From an uncultured Oscillospiraceae bacterium (GTDB lineage Bacteria; Bacillota; Clostridia; Oscillospirales; Oscillospiraceae): DNA of 51,185 nt. The position numbers and the translations under genes were made by a program. This document shows positions 9,183 through 16,483 of the stretch, piece after piece. Position 1 is the first letter of the stretch, and the number at the start of each line of letters is the position of its first letter. The stretch spans positions 1 through 51,185 of the forward strand of contig CANQII010000003.1 of the NCBI GenBank assembly GCA_947623875.1. The letters run 5' to 3'. Below the pieces are notes generated by a model. It was given only the letters and a program-made list of their open reading frames with translations. It was not told where the DNA came from and made no database searches.

Positions 9183-9687
9183 GCCCAGCGCAAAGAGGTG
9201 GGAACATGAATACCGGCATTCTGGTCTGCGGCATCCGACTGAATCCTGGGAATGCATTACTACCCCAGCATCCTGAAGTGCTGTACATTAAATCTTATAA
9301 CCGCCACACCTGCCAGTACATAGGTACCGAAAGTAGTCCCTAACGTCCCTGGACTACTCCGAGTGCTTTTGTTTGAGTATTCTTTCTTATCTTCTTATTC
9401 TCGTCCTCTGCTGTTTCTGTTTTCCCATTTAGCCGCCCAAACACTCATCAACGCAGATCTGCAGGAACCTCAACCTCAAAGGTCAGACGCAGGCTACTAA
9501 GGGGATTCTGTTCCGCACACCATGGAACATCAGAAATACGACAGGTGAGCTACGCAACGATAAATCTATACCCTGCAGGAAACCGCCAAAAACCGCTCCG
9601 TCCGGATCGAAATACCCGGGTAGAGCGGCTTTGCTGTAATATTGGACTGGGGCCGACAGCGCTTCTGCCCCTCCGGTCCATGCCGGT
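9183..9687. other. Intergenic stretch without supported gene
   Basis: About 500 bp. It holds an 8-bp hairpin AGTAGTCC/GGACTACT at 9332-9358 and, near 9588-9633, a CCGCTC/GAGCGG hairpin followed by a T-run on the minus strand that could terminate the hicB pseudogene transcript. No convincing coding frame was seen. Confidence 0.5.
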
Positions 9688-10088
9688 TCAGTTTTCGGTA
9701 ATGTGCAGTTCGTTCTTCAAAGCCGCCTGGAGAACAGCGGAAAAACTGAGTCCAGCTCGTTCTGCCATGGTATTCAGCCACGCAGGGATGGTGAGGGTCT
9801 TTTTTCCGCACGGTTGTCGTAGTGTTGACGATACTCCAACGTATCACAGTCAACCAAAGAGATAAACTCATCCTTGCCGGCCTGCAGGGCAGATACTTCA
9901 GATGCGGTGGGGATGTCTCCCTGTTCCTCTTCCAGATTGTAGAGTGTCAGACACAGAACATCAGCTGCCATCTCAAAAGCATCCATCAGGCTGTCGCCCT
10001 GGGTGTAGCAGCTTTCGAAGTCAGGAAAATGCACGGAGTACTGCGTTCCCTCCTTGGCGAAAACGGCGGGATAGATATATTTTGCCAT
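9688..10088 (-). pseudogene. hicB antitoxin pseudogene (frameshifted)
   Basis: The ATG at 10088 has a strong AAAGGAGG site. The first about 90 aa (MAKYIYPAVF..., YSVHFPDFESC) are a normal HicB partial RNase-H-fold domain. At an A6 run (plus-strand T6 at 9800-9805) the frame shifts by one base and stops at 9774. In the neighbouring frame the expected C-terminus resumes as KTLTIPAWLNTMAERAG and runs to a stop at 9688, ending NELHITEN. A single-base deletion in the homopolymer therefore separates the protease-like domain from the C-terminal DNA-binding domain. Sequencing error or ribosomal slippage at the A run are alternatives. Confidence 0.8.
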
Positions 10089-10141
10089 GAAAACAACCTC
10101 CTTTTAGCAGACTGTCATTGGTTTTTGGGAGTCAGGGGTCT

Positions 10142-10260
10142 TCAAATCCCTGCATCCGATTTGATACTTTTGAGCGTCCCATCCGGAATTTCCTTTGCAT
10201 GGCGAGGTACCGGGAACTTTTTTATTTATCAGCGGGCTATAGTAGATGTCGTAGCGTTAC
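10142..10260 (-). pseudogene. hicA toxin remnant
   Basis: Directly upstream of the broken hicB on the minus strand, one frame encodes FPVPRHAKEIPDGTLKSIKSDAGI and a stop, the classic HicA C-terminus. A second frame just upstream reads RYDIYYSP, the preceding HicA strand, with stops around it. No start or N-terminal half survives. The toxin is inactive, consistent with the decayed antitoxin. Confidence 0.7.
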
Positions 10261-10985
10261 CCATGCTGGAGAAACCTCACTTTCGAGTGCATTATAGCAC
10301 GTATCAGTACGTACGCCAACAATCTTTTGAAAAAAACGGGATATTACGTTTTGCGCTTTTCGGCCGGACTTCTGAATCTTCGATGAGACCATATCAGCTT
10401 CCAGACAATTTGCAACGGCAGGCGCATGCACTCGCTTTTCAGCAGTGTCATCTCTTGGATGCGACCTTTTCCCCTTCAGATAGCCGAGGATAATCAGGAC
10501 CTCACCCATACTCGCCAGTGCTGCCGCAACGCGCTCAATGATATAGGAGGTGGACTGCCGGGTTGGATGACACCGGGTACAAGTTCTAAAGTCTGTAGTG
10601 TAGAACATGTCCTTGGCAGCATGTCCGGGAGGGATGCGCCTCTTGTGCTGTCGGTGAGAATGGCGTCATTGCCGGCGGTGTCCTGTAAGGTATCGGTTCT
10701 GTCGCGGATGGCGCAGTTAGGATCCAAAAAAGCCGGGGATTTGCTGGCCCCGTGCGGCAAAATACCAGTGATTGGACTTGCAAGGTCAAAAAGCTTTACA
10801 GACTTTGTAATAGAAGGATTTCATGTCCTTCCCGTCAGGATTGGCTCTCTCCTGCACGGCGAGCAGCAGGCTGGTGACATCGGCACACCCACTCAGCAAC
10901 CCGCGTAGTCCTTAGCTCAGCAGCCGTTATCCAGCTTTTCTTTTGAAGCGCTTCGCAGAAAACTTCTATGGTGCTTTCGCTATTT
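10261..10985. other. Decayed, probably formerly coding region
   Basis: About 700 bp with only overlapping short frames. The minus strand shows protein-like fragments such as DVTSLLLAVQERANPDGKDM and SYIIERVAAALASMGEVL in different frames, separated by stops, which suggests one or more degraded genes. None of the listed ORFs (plus 10426-10908, minus 10237-10608) is supported as a gene. Confidence 0.4.
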
Positions 10986-10990
10986 TCTTC

Positions 10991-11019
10991 TTGACTCTCA
11001 ACCACTGTGCTTGTATAAT
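10991..11019 (+). promoter_or_regulatory. hicAB promoter
   Basis: TTGACT (10991-10996), 17 bp, TATAAT (11014-11019), 32 bp before the hicA start. Confidence 0.8.
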
Positions 11020-11050
11020 GGGTGAGTGGCTTGGGAGGGGTGACAAAGCA

Positions 11051-11239
11051 ATGCCGATGACGCCGCATGAGATAATCAAGCTACTGGAGTCCAATGGTTT
11101 CGTGCACCTGCGTACAAATGGCTCTCATCTGTTTTTTAGGAATCCGCAGACTGGCAGAACTACCACTGTTCCTAATCATGCTGGGGCATTGAAAAAGGGC
11201 ATGGAGCAAAAGATTTTGAAAGATGCAGGTTTGAAATAG
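11051..11239 (+). CDS. hicA: HicA family toxin (mRNA interferase)
   Basis: A 62-aa protein; the ATG at 11051 was chosen because it follows GGGAGGGG and gives the normal HicA length. The longer track start at 10943 would include the promoter. The dsRBD-like fold signature GFVHLRTNGSHLFFRNP contains the conserved GSH catalytic histidine at about residue 26, then the TVPNH strand and the C-terminal ILKDAGL helix. Family knowledge: it cleaves mRNA and tmRNA under stress and is blocked by HicB. The cognate antitoxin starts 11 bp downstream. Confidence 0.92.
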   Translation: MPMTPHEIIKLLESNGFVHLRTNGSHLFFRNPQTGRTTTVPNHAGALKKGMEQKILKDAGLK

Positions 11240-11250
11240 GAGAGGTTATT

Positions 11251-11658
11251 ATGGATAAGCTTTACTACCCATCCATCATGCATCCAGAGGACGAAGGTGG
11301 CTACAGTGTCTGGATGTATGATATCGCCGGGTGCAATTCCCAAGGCGAAACGCTTGCTGAAGCGGTTGAGAACATCAAGGATGCATTCGGCTTATATTAC
11401 GAAGATGCTGCCGAAGGGTGCTCTGTTCTTCCGCCTCCGTCTGCTCCAAACAATGTGAAATTGGATGATGGCGACTTTGTTGTAGTGATCGAGTTCTCGC
11501 CCAGTGAATACATGGCAAGCAAATCCACTAAGCCCGTAAAGAAGACTCTTTCTATTCCTGCGTGGCTCAACAGCATGGCAGAGGCACAGCATCTCAATTT
11601 TTCTGCCATCTTCCGGTCTGCACTCCTTGAGCAGTTGAATTTAGGCATAAGTAATTAA
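11251..11658 (+). CDS. hicB: HicB family antitoxin
   Basis: A 135-aa protein with GGAGAGG upstream. The N-terminal half (YYPSIMHPEDEGGYSVWMYD...GCNSQGETLAEA) is the HicB partial RNase-H fold that binds the toxin. The C-terminal segment KKTLSIPAWLNSMAEAQ plus a final helix is the DNA-binding part, which normally autorepresses the operon. It is intact, unlike the copy at 9.7-10.1 kb whose C-terminus is closely similar. Expression should come from the promoter at 10991, ending at the terminator after the gene. Confidence 0.93.
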   Translation: MDKLYYPSIMHPEDEGGYSVWMYDIAGCNSQGETLAEAVENIKDAFGLYYEDAAEGCSVLPPPSAPNNVKLDDGDFVVVIEFSPSEYMASKSTKPVKKTLSIPAWLNSMAEAQHLNFSAIFRSALLEQLNLGISN

Positions 11659-11696
11659 AGTAAGTGGGTGCAGAGCACTGCACCCACTTACTTTCT
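11657..11696 (+). terminator. hicAB terminator
   Basis: AAAGTAAGTGGGTGCAG / CTGCACCCACTTACTTT perfect inverted repeat with a 4-nt loop, starting at the hicB stop codon. Probably bidirectional. Confidence 0.92.
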
Positions 11697-11786
11697 TGTT
11701 CGCGTAATCCCGATAGTATGCCTGGAAGCCGTGCAATCTATAGCATTTTCGCCAGTCTTATAACCATTATTCTCGGTCTCTCACAT

Positions 11787-11990
11787 TTGTTTTAATTGTG
11801 ATAAGCATTTTACTATTCATTCAACACAGAGCTATTTTTCTGAGTAGAATCCACAGGGGAGAAGTCCAAAGATGCAGCAAAGCAATGCATGGGAAACTAT
11901 AGGAACCATCTGAACATTTATGCATTCAGCTCCACACCAGTATAGGAACTATCGAGAGATCTGATCACAGAAGATCAGATCTCTTTTCTT
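11787..11990 (+). other. Possible small orphan transcription unit (sRNA or 13-aa peptide)
   Basis: A weak promoter TTGTTT-18-TACTAT (11787-11816) precedes a strong terminator of 12 bp (AGAGATCTGATC / GATCAGATCTCT, 11955-11984, then TTTTCTT). No normal gene lies between. A mini-ORF at 11872-11913 (MQQSNAWETIGTI) has GGGGAG 10 bp upstream. TATAGGAACYATC occurs twice (11898 and 11941). Whether this is an RNA, a peptide or a relic cannot be told. Confidence 0.4.
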
Positions 11991-12161
11991 GCTGTTAAAT
12001 AGCTGTAAAGGGATATGCTTTACAGAAATCAAAACGTGGTATGGCGTGATTTCTATGCAGTCCGCCCTCTCCCCTGCCCTGCTTTTCCCGGGAAATCTTG
12101 CATCTTGCCACCCCTTCCTGCTGCGTGTACAATGGGATTGATACAAGAAGCCGCCCGCCGA

Positions 12162-12193
12162 TTGACCGTTTTTTGACCTTTCCCTGCTACACT
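12162..12193 (+). promoter_or_regulatory. Regulator-operon promoter with tandem TTGACC box
   Basis: TTGACC at 12162 and 12173 (11-bp period), then TACACT at 12188-12193. The spacing from the second repeat to the -10 is only 9 bp and from the first 20 bp, which fits an activator-dependent promoter. The same arrangement recurs at 14183-14214. Confidence 0.7.
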
Positions 12194-12219
12194 GTGGGAA
12201 ACAACAAGGAGTGAGAACC

Positions 12220-12894
12220 ATGGCCCGTATCATGATTGTAGACGACGAGAAGATGCTCACAGATCTGCTGTCTCAGCACCTGCAGGACTGTGGGTACGAG
12301 ACCCTCACGGCCAATGACGCCTCCACCGCCCTGAAGCTGCTGCCCCGGAATCCGGATCTGATCCTGTTGGACATCAACATGCCGGGAACAGACGGTCTGG
12401 AGCTCTGCCGCACCATCCGAAATCACGTCTCCTGCCCCATTCTCTTCTTGACCGCCCGCATTTCGGAACAGGACAAAGTGATCGGCCTGGATTACGGCGG
12501 GGACGACTACATCACAAAGCCCTTCTCCCTGAAGGAGCTCACCGCCCGGATCGCCGCCCATCTCCGCCGGGACCAGCGCACCCTGATTCGGTCTTCCGTG
12601 CTCACCACCCCGGACGGCCTGGTGGTGAACCTCTCGGAGCGCCGGGTCTTCTACCGGGACCAGGAGATTCTCTTCTCCCGCCGGGAGTTCGATGTTCTCG
12701 AATTTCTCCTCACCAACCGGGGCCGCGTCTTCGACCGTGAGCGGATCTACGAGTGCGTCTGGGGCCTGGAGGCGGAGGGGGACAGCGGCGTGATCAAGGA
12801 ACACATCCGCAAGATCCGCGCCAAGCTCCGGGAGGTCTGCCAGAGGGACTACATTGAGACGATCTGGGGAGTGGGATACAAATGGACAGATTGA
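12220..12894 (+). CDS. OmpR/PhoB-family response regulator (VanR-like)
   Basis: A 224-aa protein from ATG 12220, behind AAGGAG. The receiver domain has the acidic pair VDDE, phospho-acceptor Asp51 in LLDINMPG, the conserved Thr in LTAR and Lys in ITKPF. The C-terminal winged helix carries SRREFDVLEFLLTNRGRVF and ends with the GVGYKW strand. It is phosphorylated by the overlapping kinase gene and should bind the 11-bp TTGACC repeats found before itself and before the lipoprotein-ABC genes, an inference from their positions. The last 13 bp overlap the kinase start. Confidence 0.94.
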   Translation: MARIMIVDDEKMLTDLLSQHLQDCGYETLTANDASTALKLLPRNPDLILLDINMPGTDGLELCRTIRNHVSCPILFLTARISEQDKVIGLDYGGDDYITKPFSLKELTARIAAHLRRDQRTLIRSSVLTTPDGLVVNLSERRVFYRDQEILFSRREFDVLEFLLTNRGRVFDRERIYECVWGLEAEGDSGVIKEHIRKIRAKLREVCQRDYIETIWGVGYKWTD

Positions 12895-14186
12895 AGTCCA
12901 GATACCGGGATTGGAACCTCCGGCAGTCCTTTATCGTAACGGTTGCCATCACCTTCGGAATCGTAGTGCTGCTCTCCCTGGCGGTGATCTGGGGCTGCGC
13001 CAGTCTGCAGCATTGGCTGCTGCCGGACTCCAACCAGGTGTACCTCTCCCTGGATGCCGCCACCGCCAGCGGCAAAACCGTGCACTACACCATCCGGTGT
13101 GTTCTTGGAGAGGACACGCCCTCCGGGCTCAATGTCCTCTCAGCACTGGATGAAAACGGCAATCCCGTTTCAGATCTGCTGGATCCAAGCTCCGTAGCAG
13201 CCAGCGTTACCCGAGCGGAGAGCGACTTCACCCTTCTCTCTCCCAAGCGGAAACTCCTGTACCAGGCCTGCGATATAGCAATGGTGGCTGTCCCAGTACT
13301 GATCTCCATCGGCGGAGTACTGCTCTGCGGGTTCACCTTCTATCGCAAAAAGCTGGAGAAACCGCTCATGATTCTCTCCCAGGCCACCGCCCAGATCGCG
13401 GCGCAAGACCTGGATTTCACCCTGCACTACGATGCCCAGGACGAGCTGGGCCAGCTCTGCCAATCCTTCGAGAAGATGCGTCAGGCCCTGGAGGAGAACA
13501 ACCGCGCCATGTGGAAAATGTTAGAGGAGCGGAAGCTGATCCAGGCCTCCGTGGCCCATGACCTACGCAATCCCATCGCCATCATCCAGGGATACGCAGA
13601 GTACCTGCAGCTGCACCTCCCTGCCCGGGACCTGTCTCCGGAAAAGGCGGAGGAGACCGTCTCCAACATTGCCAAGGCAGCCCGGCGGCTGGAGCAGTAC
13701 ACCGAGTCCGTCCGGGCCGTCAACCAACTGGAGGAGATTGAGATTCACCCCACAGAGCACTGCGCCGCTGTCCTGATGACAGACCTCACCGCGGACCTCT
13801 CCCAGATGGCAGTAGACGCCGGCAAGATCCTCCAGATCTCCGGCACACTCCCAGACACCGTCATCCGCATAGACACCGCCATTCTGTATCGCGTTCTGGA
13901 GAACCTTCTGAGCAACGCCATTCGCTTTGCAGAGAGTCAGATCCAGCTGTCCTGTGCTCTCCAGGAACACACCCTCTCCATCACCGTCTCAGACGATGGC
14001 CCCGGCTACCCGGAGGAGATTTTGTCCGGCAAGGCAAGGCTGCTGCTCTCCTCCCCGGACGAAAACGGCCACTGCGGCATGGGCCTCACCGTCTGCAGGA
14101 TCCTCTGTCAGAAGCACGGCGGCAGTCTGACACTGTCCAACCGAACACCCCACGGCGCCGCTGCAAAAATTCTCCTCCCCCTTTGA
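12882..14186 (+). CDS. Sensor histidine kinase
   Basis: A 434-aa protein. TM1 is at about residues 18-42, an extracytoplasmic sensor loop of about 85 residues follows, TM2 is at about 128-150, then a HAMP linker. The HisKA H-box VAHDLRNP places the phosphorylated His at residue 226. The ATPase domain has the N-box NLLSNAIRFA, DDGPGYP and GMGLTV motifs. Translation is coupled to the response regulator. The stop codon lies inside the first TTGACC repeat of the next promoter, so the two operons are tightly packed. The signal sensed is unknown; downstream lipoprotein/ABC genes suggest cell-envelope or peptide stress. Confidence 0.92.
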   Translation: MDRLKSRYRDWNLRQSFIVTVAITFGIVVLLSLAVIWGCASLQHWLLPDSNQVYLSLDAATASGKTVHYTIRCVLGEDTPSGLNVLSALDENGNPVSDLLDPSSVAASVTRAESDFTLLSPKRKLLYQACDIAMVAVPVLISIGGVLLCGFTFYRKKLEKPLMILSQATAQIAAQDLDFTLHYDAQDELGQLCQSFEKMRQALEENNRAMWKMLEERKLIQASVAHDLRNPIAIIQGYAEYLQLHLPARDLSPEKAEETVSNIAKAARRLEQYTESVRAVNQLEEIEIHPTEHCAAVLMTDLTADLSQMAVDAGKILQISGTLPDTVIRIDTAILYRVLENLLSNAIRFAESQIQLSCALQEHTLSITVSDDGPGYPEEILSGKARLLLSSPDENGHCGMGLTVCRILCQKHGGSLTLSNRTPHGAAAKILLPL

Positions 14187-14214
14187 CCGTTTCTTGACCG
14201 CTCCCCGCTAAGAT
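14183..14214 (+). promoter_or_regulatory. Lipoprotein-ABC operon promoter with tandem TTGACC box
   Basis: TTGACC at 14183 and 14194, then TAAGAT at 14209. Repeat period, spacing to the -10 and flanking TCCC-GCTA bases match the regulator promoter at 12162-12193. Confidence 0.7.
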
Positions 14215-14267
14215 CTCCCTGTGCATCCTCTCCGGAGGATGATTACCCACAAGGAGGTCTTTTCATC

Positions 14268-15740
14268 GTGAAGAAACTGCTCTGTCTTGTACTCTCCCTG
14301 GGGCTGCTGCTCTCCCTCTGCGGCTGCGGGGAGAAAGAGCCCCAGGAGACCGGCGATGTCTCCGGAAACGGCTGGCCTGTCCAGACCAGCCGAAATCCGG
14401 ACACTTCCATCGCCCCGACATCCAGCCCGCCGGCGGATCAGACGGCCGCCCCAGAGGATACCCCAGCAGACGGACCGGAAACCAGCGAGGTTGATCCCGC
14501 CCCCGGCGGATCCGGCGATCTCACCCTTCTATACCACCAGCAGCGGCAAGTCTCCCACAGCTATACCGATGCCGGCTTCTACCACCTCACCCGGGAGGAG
14601 ATCCGCCTGCCGGACGGCCGCTCCGCCAGGCAGCTGCTGTACGTGGATTTTGCCACCCAGCAGGAGATCTATCTCTGCAGCGATGCGTCCTGTACCCACA
14701 ACACCCCGGACTGCACCGCTGTGTACCCCACAGACACCTTTGCCTTGAACACCGCCCTCTTCGCCTGGCAAGACAGCCTCTACATCCTCAGCAAGGAGCA
14801 GGACCAGGACGGCACGGCCGTGATGGGCGTTCTGGGAGACAGCGGCAGCACCCCTGTGGAGGCCGTGCCCACCTATCTGTACCGGGCAAACCTGGACGGT
14901 ACCGGCCGGGAGCGGATCTGTGCTTTGGACGGCGGCCTCACTGTGGAGGACCTGGCTGTAGGAGACAGTAAAGGGATATACCTTGTCACAAAGAGGGTGT
15001 CCACCCAGCAAAGCGGCGGGAGCGCATACCAGACCAGCTCAGAGCGGACCTTATGCTTTGTCAGCACGGAGACCGGCCAGGTACAGGAGATGCTGTCCCT
15101 GGATCTGGGGGACGGGATAGATTGGGACATCGTTGGGTGCACCGGTAGGAAGCTGGTGCTCTACGGGATAGACTTCGGCCGCACCGTCTCTCAGGGCGAG
15201 CTGCATCAGGATGGCACCACGAACCTCTATCAGCAGTCCGCAGATGTCTTTGCCACACTGGATGTGGACAGCGGTGCCTTCCAGGAGCTGTACCGAGTGG
15301 AGGCGCCGCTCTCTCGGAGCTATGCAGTAGATGGGCGGTGTCTGTACTATTCCGTCACAGGCGGAGGTGTCATCACCCGCGTGGACCTGCAAACCGGGGC
15401 GCAGTCCACCCTCTGCACCATCTCCCAGGACGCCATCTGGGGCATGGTGGGAGACCGGCTGTACACCCGGGACGACCGAGACCGCACTTTATACTTCATA
15501 GACACCGCCACCGGCGCTGTGAGTCACTGCGGCCTCCGGGAAAAGTCCATGGGCTCCACGCTGCGGTTTCTCGCCGAGACTCCAGACAGCGTCCTCGCCG
15601 TCTACGACAGCGATGTCTCCGCCAGAGGAGACGGCTCCTATACCATCTACGGGTATCGGTACGGCCTCATCCGCAAGGAGGACCTGTACGCCGGTCGGGA
15701 CGCCTTCCAGCCCATCCGTATGACAGGGAGCGGCCTATGA
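14268..15740 (+). CDS. Lipoprotein with beta-propeller-like extracellular domain
   Basis: A 490-aa protein starting at GTG 14268, 10 bp after AAGGAGG. The signal peptide ends in lipobox L-C-G-C with lipidated Cys20. A Ser/Thr/Pro/Asp-rich linker of about 60 residues follows, then a domain of repeated strand pairs (LYVDFATQQEIYLCSD, YLYRANLDGTGRE, YFIDTATGAVSHC) resembling YncE/DUF5050-type propeller proteins. It is anchored outside the membrane. The stop overlaps the ATPase start (ATGA), so it is translationally coupled to the transporter. It could sense or bind the transporter's substrate. Function beyond that is unknown. Confidence 0.85.
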   Translation: MKKLLCLVLSLGLLLSLCGCGEKEPQETGDVSGNGWPVQTSRNPDTSIAPTSSPPADQTAAPEDTPADGPETSEVDPAPGGSGDLTLLYHQQRQVSHSYTDAGFYHLTREEIRLPDGRSARQLLYVDFATQQEIYLCSDASCTHNTPDCTAVYPTDTFALNTALFAWQDSLYILSKEQDQDGTAVMGVLGDSGSTPVEAVPTYLYRANLDGTGRERICALDGGLTVEDLAVGDSKGIYLVTKRVSTQQSGGSAYQTSSERTLCFVSTETGQVQEMLSLDLGDGIDWDIVGCTGRKLVLYGIDFGRTVSQGELHQDGTTNLYQQSADVFATLDVDSGAFQELYRVEAPLSRSYAVDGRCLYYSVTGGGVITRVDLQTGAQSTLCTISQDAIWGMVGDRLYTRDDRDRTLYFIDTATGAVSHCGLREKSMGSTLRFLAETPDSVLAVYDSDVSARGDGSYTIYGYRYGLIRKEDLYAGRDAFQPIRMTGSGL

Positions 15741-16483
15741 GCACGTTAACGCTGAACGGCATCACCAAGCGGTACCGGGACAAACTGGCCCTGGACGATG
15801 TCTCCCTCTCTCTGGACCACGGGATATACGGCCTGTTGGGTCCCAACGGCGCCGGCAAGTCCACCCTGATGCACATCATCACCGGCACCCTCAAGCCAGA
15901 CAGCGGCTCCGTTACTTGGGATGGCAAAGAGATCGGCGCACTCGGGGCGCAATACCGGGCCCTTCTGGGTTACGCGCCCCAGCAGCAGGGCCTCTACGAT
16001 GCCTTTACCGGACGCCGGTTTCTGGCCTATATGGCCACCCTGAAGGGGATCCCCAAGAGGGAGCTCAAAGCTGAGATTGATCGGGTTCTATCATACGTCC
16101 ATATGGCGGAGGCCGCAGACCGGCCTCTCGGCACGTACTCCGGTGGCATGCGCCAGCGGATTCTCATCGCCCAGGCCATTCTGGGAGACCCCAAGCTCAT
16201 CGTACTGGACGAGCCCACCGCCGGGCTGGATCCCAAGGAGCGGGTGCGGATCCGGGAGCGGATCGAGGCCTTAGCCGGGGAGAAGATCATCCTGATCTCC
16301 ACCCATGTGGTGTCTGATATCGAGTCCATTGCAAAAGAGATCATCCTGATCCGGGCAGGCCGCATCCTGGACCGCGCTCCGGTGGCGGACCTGTATCGGC
16401 GGTACAGGGTCTCGGGGCTGGAAGAGGTGTACATGCAGCTCTTTGGAGAGGAGGAGCGGGATGCTTCGGCTCACCCTCTTTGA
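15737..16483 (+). CDS. ABC transporter ATP-binding protein
   Basis: A 248-aa protein; the ATG at 15737 overlaps the lipoprotein stop, while the track start at 15338 is inside that gene. Walker A is GPNGAGKST, the signature YSGGMRQR, Walker B LIVLDEPTAGLDP, and the H-loop STHVV. The subfamily is CcmA/NatA-like (bacteriocin or antibiotic export and ABC-2 systems). It energises the permease encoded immediately downstream, with which it overlaps by 23 bp. Expression is expected from the TTGACC promoter. Confidence 0.94.
   Translation: MSTLTLNGITKRYRDKLALDDVSLSLDHGIYGLLGPNGAGKSTLMHIITGTLKPDSGSVTWDGKEIGALGAQYRALLGYAPQQQGLYDAFTGRRFLAYMATLKGIPKRELKAEIDRVLSYVHMAEAADRPLGTYSGGMRQRILIAQAILGDPKLIVLDEPTAGLDPKERVRIRERIEALAGEKIILISTHVVSDIESIAKEIILIRAGRILDRAPVADLYRRYRVSGLEEVYMQLFGEEERDASAHPL

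Noticed and set aside
9545-10493. Plus-strand ORFs 9545-9865 and 9822-10493
   Set aside because: They lie antisense to the recognisable hicB/hicA remnants.
5188-11700. Integrated phage or ICE
   Set aside because: No integrase, capsid, portal, relaxase or conjugation gene was seen; the island is small and holds only TA, tRNA and ATPase genes.
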